This document shows, piece by piece, positions 36,167 through 44,300 of a stretch of 59,900 bases of DNA (position 1 is the stretch's first letter; each line of letters starts with the position of its first letter). A program made the position numbers and the translations under genes. The notes under the pieces are model-generated. The model did not search any database, was not told where the DNA came from, and was given only the letters and a program-made list of their open reading frames with translations. Source of the DNA: CAZWCE01 sp964632505 (GTDB lineage Bacteria; Planctomycetota; Planctomycetia; Pirellulales; Thermoguttaceae); assembly GCA_964632505.1 (NCBI GenBank), contig CAZWCE010000019.1, positions 1 through 59,900 on the forward strand, written 5' to 3'.

Positions 36167-38377
36167 GTGAATCTCATGAGGCAGGTTGAGAAGGCCCAGG
36201 ATATTGCGATCCGAGCGCGACAGTGCAAGACCTCGGAAATGACCGCCCAGGCACTTTACGCTAAATGCGAGGCGCTGGCCAATAACTTGTGGTGGAGTTG
36301 GCATCCGGAGGTGATCAATCTCTTCCGTTCGCTCGATCCGATCCGCTGGCGACAATTGGGGCACAACCCGATCGCGCTGTTGCGGGAGTTCACTCCCGAG
36401 CGACTGGAGATGCGGGCGGCGGAGTTGGTCCTCTACACCCGAATCGATCAAGCGTTCCGGCGTCTGAAGGAGTACATGGCGACCACCCCCGCCTGGTCGA
36501 AGAAACGGGCCGGCGTACTCGGCTCGAAGCCGGTGGCCTACTTCTCTCTGGAGTTCGGAGTCCACGAATCGGTTCCGATCTATTCCGGAGGTCTTGGGGT
36601 TCTCTCGGGCGACCACATCAAGAGCGCCAGCGGATTAGGCGTTCCCCTGGTGGCACTCGGTCTTTTCTATGACCAGGGCTATTTCAAGCAACATCTCGAC
36701 GGCAACGGCTGGCAGAAGGAAGAGTACCTGGAAACCATGGTCGAATACCTGCCGTTGGAGCCGGCCGTCGATCCCGACGGGAACAAGATCACCGTCGAAG
36801 TCCCCACCCGAACCGGCACCATCTACGCGAAGGTCCGGAAGATGAAGGTCGGGCGCGTCGACCTCTACCTCCTCGATACCGACCTGGAGGAGAACTCGCC
36901 GGAAGATCGGGAACTCACCAGTCGGCTCTATGGTGGCAACACCCGCACCCGAATCCGCCAGGAGTTGGTTTCCGGGGTCGGCGGGGTTCGAGCTCTCAAG
37001 GCGCTGAATATCCAGCCCGGTGTCTATCATCTCAACGAAGGGCACAACGCCTTCGCCACGCTCGAGGTCATTCGGGAACGGATGCACGATGACGGCTTGT
37101 CGTTCGAGGATGCCGTCCGCGAGGTCGCCCAGCATACCGTGTTCACCACCCATACTCCGGTCCCGGCCGGCCATGACCGGTTCGACAACGAGTTGATCGA
37201 AGAGCATCTCGGCCCGCTACGCGACCAGTTGGGGGTCGATCACCATACGTTGATGAGCCTCGGACGGGTCGAGCCCGAAAACCACGAAGAACCGTTCTGC
37301 ATGACGGTCCTGGGACTGAAACTCTCCCGATACGCCAACGCCGTCAGCTCCCTCCACGGACAAGTCTCTCGCCGCATGTGGTCCCACCTCTGGCCCTACC
37401 GCGTCGAGGAAGAGGTTCCCATCGGGCATATCACCAACGGCGTGCATGTGCCGAGTTGGATGGCATGGCAGATCAAGACCCTTTTCGAACGACACCTGCC
37501 CGCGCATTGGACGATCGAATCGATCGATCCGGAAGAGTGGCAGCAGGTCCACGACATCGACCCGGGGGAACTCTGGGAAACGCACAACGCCCTGAAGAAT
37601 CTGCTGATCTCCTTCGTACGCCGTCGCGTCAGCCGTCAATGTCGCCGTCGCGGAGAATCGGATGAGGCGATCGACCACGCTCGAAACGTACTCGATCCGC
37701 ACATCCTCACGATCGGATTCGCCCGACGTTTCGCCACCTACAAGCGGGCGACGTTGCTTCTTCGCGAGATCGAAAGGCTCGACCGCATCTGCAACGATCA
37801 AGATCGCCCGGTGCAGTTCATCTTTTCCGGCAAGGCCCACCCGGCCGATGAGCCCGGCAAGACCTTCATTCAGGAAATCGCGAACATGCGGAACGATCCA
37901 CGTTTCGCCAACCGCATCGTCTTCATCGAAGACTACGATATCAATGTTTGCCGGCATATGATTCAGGGCGTCGACGTCTGGCTGAACAATCCGCGGCGTC
38001 CCCTCGAGGCATCCGGAACCAGCGGGCAAAAGGCCGTCCTGAACGGGGCGCTGAATCTCTCCATTCTCGACGGATGGTGGGCCGAAGCCTACGACGGCAA
38101 GAACGGCTTCGCGATCAGTTCCGGACGAAGCCATGTCGACGACGCGATCACCGACGAGCGCGATGCGGAATCGCTGTATCAGGTGATCGAAAACGAAGTC
38201 GTCCCGATGTTCTACTCTTGCGACGAGGACGGACTGCCCGGAGAGTGGATTCGTCGGATGATGCACTCGATCAGTTCGCTCGCCTGGCGTTTCAGCGCTC
38301 ACCGCATGGTCGCCGATTACGTCCAGAATACCTATCTCCCGGCGGCCGGGGGCGTCAGTTGCAAAATGGACTTCTAA
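36167..38377 (+). CDS. glgP: Alpha-glucan (glycogen/maltodextrin) phosphorylase, GT35
   Basis: 736 residues of the short bacterial alpha-glucan phosphorylase branch with the DUF3417 N-terminal region (LYAKCEALANNLWWSWHPEV). Core signatures: VAYFSLEFGVHESVPIYSGG, LGVLSGDHIKSASGLGVP, and the PLP-lysine region EASGTSGQKAVLNGALNLS followed by LDGWWAEAYDGKNGFAI. It phosphorolyses alpha-1,4-glucans to glucose 1-phosphate, in storage glycogen or maltodextrin use. I keep GTG 36167 as the start because AAGGAG is 8 bases upstream; ATG 36176 is three codons later. A strong bidirectional terminator follows. No other glg genes lie nearby. Confidence 0.94.
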   Translation: MNLMRQVEKAQDIAIRARQCKTSEMTAQALYAKCEALANNLWWSWHPEVINLFRSLDPIRWRQLGHNPIALLREFTPERLEMRAAELVLYTRIDQAFRRLKEYMATTPAWSKKRAGVLGSKPVAYFSLEFGVHESVPIYSGGLGVLSGDHIKSASGLGVPLVALGLFYDQGYFKQHLDGNGWQKEEYLETMVEYLPLEPAVDPDGNKITVEVPTRTGTIYAKVRKMKVGRVDLYLLDTDLEENSPEDRELTSRLYGGNTRTRIRQELVSGVGGVRALKALNIQPGVYHLNEGHNAFATLEVIRERMHDDGLSFEDAVREVAQHTVFTTHTPVPAGHDRFDNELIEEHLGPLRDQLGVDHHTLMSLGRVEPENHEEPFCMTVLGLKLSRYANAVSSLHGQVSRRMWSHLWPYRVEEEVPIGHITNGVHVPSWMAWQIKTLFERHLPAHWTIESIDPEEWQQVHDIDPGELWETHNALKNLLISFVRRRVSRQCRRRGESDEAIDHARNVLDPHILTIGFARRFATYKRATLLLREIERLDRICNDQDRPVQFIFSGKAHPADEPGKTFIQEIANMRNDPRFANRIVFIEDYDINVCRHMIQGVDVWLNNPRRPLEASGTSGQKAVLNGALNLSILDGWWAEAYDGKNGFAISSGRSHVDDAITDERDAESLYQVIENEVVPMFYSCDEDGLPGEWIRRMMHSISSLAWRFSAHRMVADYVQNTYLPAAGGVSCKMDF

Positions 38378-38421
38378 CGGTTCTGATCGAACCGGCTTGC
38401 CCGGCAACAAGAAAACGAAAA

Positions 38422-38456
38422 AAGCTCTCCGTCGTCCTTGACGGAGAGCTTTTTTA
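38422..38456. terminator. Bidirectional terminator after glgP
   Basis: Perfect hairpin AAGCTCTCCGTC / GACGGAGAGCTT around GTCCTT, with a T-run on plus and an A-run before it, so it can stop glgP on plus and the unknown gene on minus. Confidence 0.92.
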
Positions 38457-38625
38457 TTGCGAATCTTAAGGCCGGAAAAAACAGGAATCAGGGTTGTGTC
38501 CTTTCCGGCGATGCTTCCCATCGTCTGAGGAGAAGCCATCGCATCCTTGCAAATTCGCCGGCAGCCTGCAAAGCAAGCTCGTCGAGCGACATTCCACTAA
38601 TTCGAGGATCGTCGCCGTCGAGCGG

Positions 38626-39132
38626 TTACACTTCTTGGAGAAGTGAATCCATCAAGTGTTCGTGATTGGAGGATTGCTCATCGCGCTGACTGGCCATATA
38701 TTGATGCGGGGTGAAGAGCGCCGCGTGAATCGTACTTTCCAGCACGCTGGAGAGCATTTCTTGCGAGCGATGGTCGTTCCCGACGATCGAAAAGGCTTCA
38801 TCTTCATTCTCCAGCGAAAGATAACCGTGGCCGCCCTGGTCGAAAAAGATCTCCCGACTGGCGACGTTGAAGATCTGCCCCTCCTGCATGCCGTGGATCT
38901 GGAATCCGAAGGTGATTTTCCCATATTCTCGAAACATGGCGAAGTCGCAGAAAAGTCGCTTATCGCACAGGTTTTCGAGAATCAACCGCTCCGGGCGGCC
39001 GATGTCGTTGTCGAAATGGATGCCGGGGCAAATGTCGCGAATCTGTTCCTTGAAATGTTCCTCGAAGGCTTCCCAGATTCCGGTCATGATCTCGACGTTG
39101 TCGGTGTAGACGGCGAAAGCTGCATTCGTCAT
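38626..39132 (-). CDS. Unknown conserved-looking cytoplasmic protein
   Basis: 168 residues, no signal or membrane segment, acidic. Features include an aromatic-rich core (FGFQIHGMQEGQIFNV, FFDQGGHGYLSLENEDEAFSIV) and an alpha-helical C-terminus. I cannot assign a family; the alternating strand pattern hints at an alpha/beta fold. Start ATG 39132 has AAAGGA upstream. It is divergent from uvrC across an AT-rich region full of dyads, so its expression may be under the same control. Codon use looks like the neighbours, so it is probably a real gene. Confidence 0.7.
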   Translation of the reverse strand: MTNAAFAVYTDNVEIMTGIWEAFEEHFKEQIRDICPGIHFDNDIGRPERLILENLCDKRLFCDFAMFREYGKITFGFQIHGMQEGQIFNVASREIFFDQGGHGYLSLENEDEAFSIVGNDHRSQEMLSSVLESTIHAALFTPHQYMASQRDEQSSNHEHLMDSLLQEV

Positions 39133-39387
39133 TCCACTTTTCCTTTCCAGTTAAGCGAGTTCAAACGTGTTGGCAAATGGTTGTTCTGCCGCTGTTGAGG
39201 TGTGGAAAAATCGGACACGGTCGTTTCTTGTCGAAGCACGTCCAAGCTGCTTTCACGGTTCATCAATGGAAAAGAATCTTCAAAGGAACAATCCGAAAGG
39301 AAATCAAGATTGTGTCTTCGAAGCGAAAAATGGTAGAACCATCCATTGCCCTTTTTCAATCACTTTGCAGTACAACGGCATCTAAAT

Positions 39388-39460
39388 GTTACCTGATGTG
39401 GTAACGGTAGACTAATTTATCGGCCCCCCTAGTGACAGGTGTTTGTCACAAACCGACAAA
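39388..39460. promoter_or_regulatory. Cluster of three operator-like dyads
   Basis: GTTACCTGATGTGGTAAC (39388-39405) and GTGACAGGTGTTTGTCAC (39432-39449) are both perfect 6-6-6 inverted repeats with centres 44 bp apart. TTTGTC-N7-GACAAA (39442-39460) overlaps the second. They lie in the AT-rich divergent region between the unknown gene and uvrC. No known regulator is assigned. Confidence 0.6.
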
Positions 39461-39660
39461 AAAAATCAGAACATATATTTATATTTGGCGATAACCCGAA
39501 GAATCGGCATGACCGGCATATATTGAAAAGGTAGAATCTGCAATTCCTCAGTAATCGTTAATTAGTGCATGATCAATCGTAACCTGTTGCATGTCAAGGT
39601 TTTATACAATTGTACACTCTGTCATTTTTGTGTTTTTGATTATAAAATAATAGTATATGC

Positions 39661-39697
39661 CGTTATAATAGCGGTCTGGCCATAAGACGTTATAATA
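39661..39697 (+). promoter_or_regulatory. Duplicated -10-like element before uvrC
   Basis: CGTTATAATA occurs at 39661-39670 and again at 39688-39697, each containing TATAAT. No good -35 is in place. From the second copy a transcript would start about 14 bases before the uvrC ATG, giving a very short or leaderless 5' end, which fits the missing ribosome site. Confidence 0.45.
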
Positions 39698-39716
39698 ATA
39701 TACTGAAGCATTCCTG

Positions 39717-41045
39717 ATGATGATGGACGCTGAAAATCCGAAAAAAACCCCCTCATTGGAAGATAAAGTGCGGCGGCTCCCTGCTACACCGGGGGTCTAT
39801 CTCATGAAGGATGATGCCGGTCGTGTGATCTATGTGGGGAAGGCGAAGAACCTCCGCTCCCGCGCCGGAAGTTATTTTCTGCAAGGGGCTTTGGAGGATC
39901 CGCGGACGGGTCGTTGGGTCCATGAAATCAAGGATCTGGACTACATCGAGACCGAGAGCGAGGTCGATGCCTTGCTCATGGAAGCCCGATTGATCAAGGA
40001 CATCCAGCCGAAACACAATCGCGATCTGAAGGACAGCAAGACCTTTCCCTATCTCCAAATCACCACGCGGGAGCCGTTTCCACGTGTGATGATGACGCGC
40101 ACGCCGCGCGACCGGGGCGTGGCCCTGTATGGCCCCTTCGCCAATCCGGCCGGACTACGCGGTGCGATCCAGGTATTGCAGAAGATTTTCCGATTTCGGA
40201 CCTGTTCGCTTGAGATCCAGGAAGACGATCCCCGGTGGAAATGGTTCCGTCCCTGCATTCTGGCTTCCATTCACCAATGCACCGCCCCCTGCAATCTCCG
40301 CATTTCGCGTCAAGAGTACCGCAAGAACATCCGTCGATTGCAACGTTTTCTCGACGGCAATCGGAAAACGCTCCTGAAGGAACTCCACCAGGAGATGAAA
40401 GACGCGGCCGCCGCTCGGCGTTTCGAGGTGGCCGCCGAACTCCGCGATCAGATCGCCTGCATCGAATCGCTCGATCAGCGGGGGAATCTCGAGACGCATG
40501 TCCAGCCGGAGGTGTTCCACGTCGATCCGAAGCGGGGACTTGCGGGACTGCAAAAAGTCTTCAAGCTTTCCGAAAAACCGCGTACGATCGAGGGAATCGA
40601 TATTGCCCATCTCTCAGGCAAGGAAACGGTGGCGAGTCTGGTCCACTTCATCGACGGGTTGCCTTTCAAGCCGGGCTATCGTCGCTATCGCATCCGTACC
40701 GCGAAAGGGAGCGACGACTATGCGGCGATATCAGAGGTCGTCGCGCGTCGGTTTCGTGAGAACGCCTCCGGAGAAAGTCCCCCCGACATCCTTTTGATCG
40801 ATGGGGGGAAGGGGCAGCTCCGTGCCGCAGGCATCGCCCTCGAACAGATGCCCCAACGTCCCGGGTTTCTGATGTCGCTGGCGAAGAAGGAAGAGGAGAT
40901 CTTCACGCTCGATTCCGAGCATCCTCTGCGCTTGAGCCGGCATGCCTATGCGCTGCGACTGCTCCAGTATGTCCGCGACGAAGCCCATCGGTTCGCCCAG
41001 CACTATCACCATATTCTTCGCAAGCGGTCCACCTTCGGTTCCTGA
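39717..41045 (+). CDS. uvrC: Short UvrC excinuclease lacking the C-terminal HhH domain
   Basis: 442 residues against ~600 for typical UvrC. The GIY-YIG nuclease is intact (TPGVYLMKDDAGRVIYVGKA, later ETESEVDALLMEARLIK). The four Fe-S cysteines are visible (RTCSLE, RPCIL, HQCTAPC), then the UvrB-binding UVR helix (RRFEVAAELRDQIACIE) and the RNase H-like nuclease with EGIDIAHLSG, DILLIDGGKGQL and RDEAHRFAQHYHH, so both nuclease sites look active. The frame stops just after ILRKRSTFGS, where tandem helix-hairpin-helix motifs normally follow; no HhH is seen in any frame downstream. Start is one of three consecutive ATGs; no ribosome site. Confidence 0.92.
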   Translation: MMMDAENPKKTPSLEDKVRRLPATPGVYLMKDDAGRVIYVGKAKNLRSRAGSYFLQGALEDPRTGRWVHEIKDLDYIETESEVDALLMEARLIKDIQPKHNRDLKDSKTFPYLQITTREPFPRVMMTRTPRDRGVALYGPFANPAGLRGAIQVLQKIFRFRTCSLEIQEDDPRWKWFRPCILASIHQCTAPCNLRISRQEYRKNIRRLQRFLDGNRKTLLKELHQEMKDAAAARRFEVAAELRDQIACIESLDQRGNLETHVQPEVFHVDPKRGLAGLQKVFKLSEKPRTIEGIDIAHLSGKETVASLVHFIDGLPFKPGYRRYRIRTAKGSDDYAAISEVVARRFRENASGESPPDILLIDGGKGQLRAAGIALEQMPQRPGFLMSLAKKEEEIFTLDSEHPLRLSRHAYALRLLQYVRDEAHRFAQHYHHILRKRSTFGS

Positions 41046-41301
41046 CCGGCCGGTCACGCACCGCTTTCTTGTTTCGCCGCCCTCTTCCGTAGAAGTGGGG
41101 ATTCCGCCCATTCCGGCCCCGGGCTACTCACCGGGTTTCTCGAACGTCCTGTCGATCAGGCCAAGACGGCGACCGCCTGTTTGAGTGAATGGGGAACCAT
41201 TCTGGTTGCCCAGGCCGCATGTTAGAGAAAAATCGCCGAAAAGCTAGAAAAAGCACAGTCGATGCTTGCAATGCGACCGGAATATGTTAAATTGTTTTGC
41301 G

Positions 41302-41370
41302 TGGGATATGTGCCCATATTTGAAAAATATTGAATTTTTTTGTGGGGAATCGGCCCAATTACTGTAGAAT
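41302..41370 (+). promoter_or_regulatory. Predicted mraZ promoter with two TGGG-N7-CCCA dyads
   Basis: TGGGATATGTGCCCA (41302-41316) and TGGGGAATCGGCCCA (41343-41357) share TGGG-N7-CCCA architecture with centres 41 bp apart. A TAGAAT -10 lies at 41365-41370, so the second dyad covers the -35 area. TGGG is the core recognised by MraZ proteins, so autorepression is likely (inference). An AAGGAGG lies at about 41380 with no start codon near it. Confidence 0.6.
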
Positions 41371-41506
41371 AGGAAAATCGAAGGAGGTCCGATTTCGAGG
41401 AGAATACCGATCAGATTTCGCCAAATGTCGTCGGCGTTATGTGAGATGGGCCTCGACCTGAGACATTCGTGACTTACGCAGACATCGTCAACGCGGTACG
41501 TTTCCC

Positions 41507-41992
41507 ATGACCGAGATGAAGCAGTTAATCCTCGGCGAATTCAGTCGAAGGCTCGACGATCGTTTTCGATTGTCGATCCCTTCGGAGTTGGGGGATCTGC
41601 TGACGAAGGAATCGAACGACTGCGTGCTGGCGAAAGAACGGCCCGGCTGCATCAGTTTGTGGGATCAGAAAACCTGGCAACAGAAAATGGATGCCCGAGT
41701 AGGGATGATCCAACACAAGATGCAACTCGGCGATTTGGATAAGCAGGTTTCTCAACTGCAGATGTTCGGTCGCCTGCTTTCCACTCGTCATCGCCCGGTC
41801 CAGTTGGCGGGGCGAGGGCGGCTTGTGATTCCGGAAGGATTTCGCGAGTTCCTCGGGGTCGACGCCGGCAAGGAGGTCATGGTGGTCGGAGCGGCCATCT
41901 GCCTGGAAGTCTGGAATCCCGAGAAGTGGATCGACTACATCGAGGGGCGGATGCCGAAGTTCCGGAAGCTGGTCGATCACCTTTCGCGATAG
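41507..41992 (+). CDS. mraZ: MraZ-family transcriptional regulator, orphan
   Basis: 161 residues made of two SpoVT-AbrB-like halves: LGEFSRRLDDRFRLSIPSEL in the first and RPVQLAGRGRLVIPEGFREF in the second, the MraZ duplicated-swap pattern, with CLEVWNPEKW near the end. MraZ normally heads the division and cell wall cluster and represses it, but here neighbours are uvrC and an Hpt gene, with no rsmH or fts genes visible. Its own upstream region has TGGG dyads. Start ATG 41507 lacks a ribosome site; ATG 41516 is three codons later. Its targets in a cell that may lack FtsZ are unknown. Confidence 0.9.
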   Translation: MTEMKQLILGEFSRRLDDRFRLSIPSELGDLLTKESNDCVLAKERPGCISLWDQKTWQQKMDARVGMIQHKMQLGDLDKQVSQLQMFGRLLSTRHRPVQLAGRGRLVIPEGFREFLGVDAGKEVMVVGAAICLEVWNPEKWIDYIEGRMPKFRKLVDHLSR

Positions 41993-42226
41993 CCGCGCTG
42001 GGAATGAACGGACGTCCTATCGATATTCCGAGAAAAGGCGGGCCCTGACGGATCCATGTCCCCCGCGAAGAGAATCATCGAGACACATCGAAAAAAACCT
42101 GCTCGTACCTGAATATCCGAATATTCCCCCCTCGGTCGTCACCCGAATGGGAATGCAAGTCAGTCGTCGGTATCGGATTGTAGGGTGCGGGCAGGTTTTC
42201 CCATTTCTTGCTTTCCCCGTTGGGGC

Positions 42227-42559
42227 TTATTCCGGACTGTCGGCGCTCACCCGACGGCACATCTTCACCAGTTCCTCCAGCGAGGCCTTGATGTCTTCTT
42301 CCGAAGCACCGTCGGCGATGGTGTTTTCCAGTTCGGCGGCGGTCGGCGACAGGGGCTCGAATCCGTAGCTACCGGCGGCACCTTTGAGTTGGTGCGCCAG
42401 TCGTTTCAGGCCCTCCCAGTCTTCTTTTTCCATCACGTCCACCATCTGGGAGATTCGGTCCGGCATTTCCGAGACGAACATCTCGACAATTTCACGGAGA
42501 TCGGGATCCGTAGCCAAGACGGAATAGAGTGGGGTCGATGTGTCGGTTGGGGATGGCAT
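42227..42559 (-). CDS. Stand-alone Hpt phosphotransfer protein
   Basis: 110 residues, almost wholly a histidine phosphotransfer domain. The phosphorylatable His lies in LAHQLKGAAGSYGF, the typical four-helix-bundle motif. It would shuttle phosphate between a hybrid histidine kinase and response regulators. No hybrid kinase or receiver gene is adjacent, so its partners are elsewhere; the PhoR-like kinase at 47.9 kb lacks a receiver and is an unlikely partner. Start ATG 42559 has GGAGG eight bases upstream. It is encoded opposite to mraZ. Confidence 0.9.
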   Translation of the reverse strand: MPSPTDTSTPLYSVLATDPDLREIVEMFVSEMPDRISQMVDVMEKEDWEGLKRLAHQLKGAAGSYGFEPLSPTAAELENTIADGASEEDIKASLEELVKMCRRVSADSPE

Positions 42560-42880
42560 CGCTTTTCCTCCAGTCGAGATTGATTGCGTTCTCCGGCGTG
42601 GGCGGAGATGTCAAGAATAATGCACACAAATGGCTGTCCGCAGATTCAGTATCTTTTTGCGGTCGCCTGTCCGGGATAATCCCTCCACTGTGGCGGTCCC
42701 GTTTTCATTTCCGGGGAAACACGTGATCACAAGGAGACGGGAAGCAGTCGTTCCTTTCAGATTCGTTCCCCGTTTTCCCGGGAGTGTCTGTACGATAACT
42801 ATAGGTCGCGGACTCGGCCGGTTGATGATTTTTTTCGTGTTCTTTCAAATTGGTTCACCATATCAGCTTACGAGGAATTC

Positions 42881-43120
42881 ATGAAATGGAGAGCTTTTTT
42901 TTCACGAGGGGGTCCTGCGAGTCGCTCGGGTTCAAAGCGGCCGCCCCCAACGGCCCTCGTATGGGATTCGTCATCTCATCTTTCTTATTTTGAGACGCAA
43001 CCGCGAGGCAACGAGGTCGCCGAAAATGGGAAGAAAGTGAGGGTTTTGTCGGTTATGAGGCTTGGGGAGTTTTTTTTGGAAAAAAAGATTTTTTGGGAAG
43101 AGATACTTGAACTGGGGTGA
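42881..43120 (+). CDS. Doubtful small ORF
   Basis: 79 codons starting MKWRAFFSRGG with a GAGG nine bases upstream, ending FWEEILELG. Composition is basic in the first half and aromatic/acidic at the end; no signal peptide, membrane helix or family is recognised. The only support is the ribosome site and the downstream terminator at 43325. It may be noise. Confidence 0.25.
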   Translation: MKWRAFFSRGGPASRSGSKRPPPTALVWDSSSHLSYFETQPRGNEVAENGKKVRVLSVMRLGEFFLEKKIFWEEILELG

Positions 43121-43246
43121 CAGACCCGGTAACATATCATTTGTTCCAGCGCAATCGCTCTGGTTTTCCTATATTGCCCGAGGTGTTTTTTTGTGGTTTT
43201 GTCGTCGGTCCCTCTGGCAATATTTATTCTATATGTATTTTTAGAA

Positions 43247-43265
43247 TATCTGCCGGGGGCAGATA
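43247..43265. repeat. Perfect inverted repeat TATCTGCC-GGG-GGCAGATA
   Basis: Eight-base arms with a three-base loop, 60 bp before the terminator at 43325. It may be an operator or a hairpin in a small RNA. Confidence 0.6.
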
Positions 43266-43324
43266 AGGAGTGATAAGGGATATTGGAGATCGATAGCGTT
43301 TTTGAGTGTGCTATATGTTTGTAG

Positions 43325-43348
43325 GGAAGTATAGACTTCCTTTTTTTT
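43325..43348 (+). terminator. Rho-independent terminator in the intergenic region
   Basis: GGAAGT-ATAG-ACTTCC followed by eight T residues on plus. Upstream on plus there is no certain gene for ~750 bp, so it implies an unrecognised transcript. Confidence 0.7.
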
Positions 43349-43570
43349 CCATTCTGTACGATGGAGACCTCGTTTCCGGTCAATCACATGATCCGTTTGG
43401 CATGGAACCGGAATAATCGTTTCAACCGGCCCTGAAATCTACGCGAAGTAGCCAAAATGGCTTAGTGAGTTAAAAGAATACTGTCAGGTCGTCGATATCC
43501 TGACCATGGAATGTGGATTTTGGCAATTTGCCGAGTTTATTTGTACCCCGTTTACGAAGGAGTATCACTG

Positions 43571-44149
43571 ATGAAACGTCGAGTCCTTCTCTCGGTGTTG
43601 GCCGCAGGCATGATCGTTGTGGCGACATCCAGTGCACAGGCTGGCCTGTTTGGACGTCTTTGTCTGAAGTCTTGTGCCCCCGCCTGCTGCGAACCCGTCA
43701 GCTGCACCCCGTGCGAACCGGCCTGCGTCGAGCCTTGTGAGCCCGTCTGTGTCGAGCCGTGCGCTCCGGTCTGCGAACCGGCCTGCTGCGATCCCTGCTG
43801 CAAGCCCAAACGTTGTGGACTGTTCGCTCGTCTGCGTGCCCGTCTCGCCGCCTGCAAGCCCGCGTGCGCCCCGTGCGAACCGGCCTGCGTCGCCCCGTGC
43901 GAACCGGCCTGTGTCGAGCCGTGCGAACCGGCCTGTGTCGAGCCGTGCGCTCCGGTCTGCGAACCGGCCTGCTGCGATCCCTGCTGCAAGCCCTGCCGTC
44001 CTCTCGGTGGACTGTTCGCCCGCATCAAGGCCCGTCTCGCCGCCTGCAAGGCCAAATGCTGCGCCCCCGTGTGCGGTCCGTGCGAACCGGTCTGCGTCGA
44101 GCCCTGCGAGCCGGCCTGCTGCGACCCTTGCGCCCCCGTGTGCAACTGA
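43571..44149 (+). CDS. Exported Cys-rich repeat protein
   Basis: 192 residues with a clear signal peptide (VLLSVLAAGMIVVATSSAQA). The mature protein is built of Cys-Glu-Pro repeats (CEPACVEPCEPVC and relatives) in three blocks, separated by two near-identical basic helices (GLFARLRARLAACK and GLFARIKARLAACK). Over a quarter of the repeat blocks is Cys, so heavy disulfide cross-linking or metal binding is expected outside the cytoplasm. Planctomycetes have Cys- and Pro-rich cell envelope proteins, so a structural envelope role is plausible but unproven. The ribosome site AAGGAG is eight bases upstream and a strong terminator follows. Confidence 0.85.
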   Translation: MKRRVLLSVLAAGMIVVATSSAQAGLFGRLCLKSCAPACCEPVSCTPCEPACVEPCEPVCVEPCAPVCEPACCDPCCKPKRCGLFARLRARLAACKPACAPCEPACVAPCEPACVEPCEPACVEPCAPVCEPACCDPCCKPCRPLGGLFARIKARLAACKAKCCAPVCGPCEPVCVEPCEPACCDPCAPVCN

Positions 44150-44231
44150 GATTCAACGATGCGTTCATCATCCCGTCTGCTGTAGCGGCCCCGCAATGCC
44201 GCGGTCAGCGACAGGATGAATGTATGAATAG

Positions 44232-44267
44232 AACCCGCTTGTGCTTTCATGGCCAAGCGGGTTTTTT
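44232..44267 (+). terminator. Terminator after the Cys-rich gene
   Basis: AACCCGCTTG pairs perfectly with CAAGCGGGTT, followed by a T-run. Confidence 0.9.
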
Positions 44268-44300
44268 CTGCGCTGCCCGTAGCCTGGGACGCTCGACACT

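Larger units (their letters stand above)
42560..43570. other. One-kilobase intergenic region with dyads and a terminator
   Basis: The largest gap in the window, AT-rich after 43100. It contains one weak small frame with a ribosome site (42881), a perfect 8-bp dyad (43247-43265), a rho-independent terminator on plus (43325-43348), and the dyad GTCAGG-N10-CCTGAC (43483-43504) just before the Cys-rich gene. A small RNA ending at the terminator is possible. Confidence 0.5.

Noticed and set aside
41046..41220. Possible frameshifted continuation of uvrC carrying the HhH domain
   Set aside because: None of the three forward frames after the stop shows the IPGIG-type helix-hairpin-helix pattern, so the short form is taken as real.
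43660..44140. Tandem DNA repeats that could suggest a CRISPR array
   Set aside because: Repeats are in frame, translate to Cys-Glu-Pro units and lack unique spacers of constant size; they belong to the Cys-rich protein gene.
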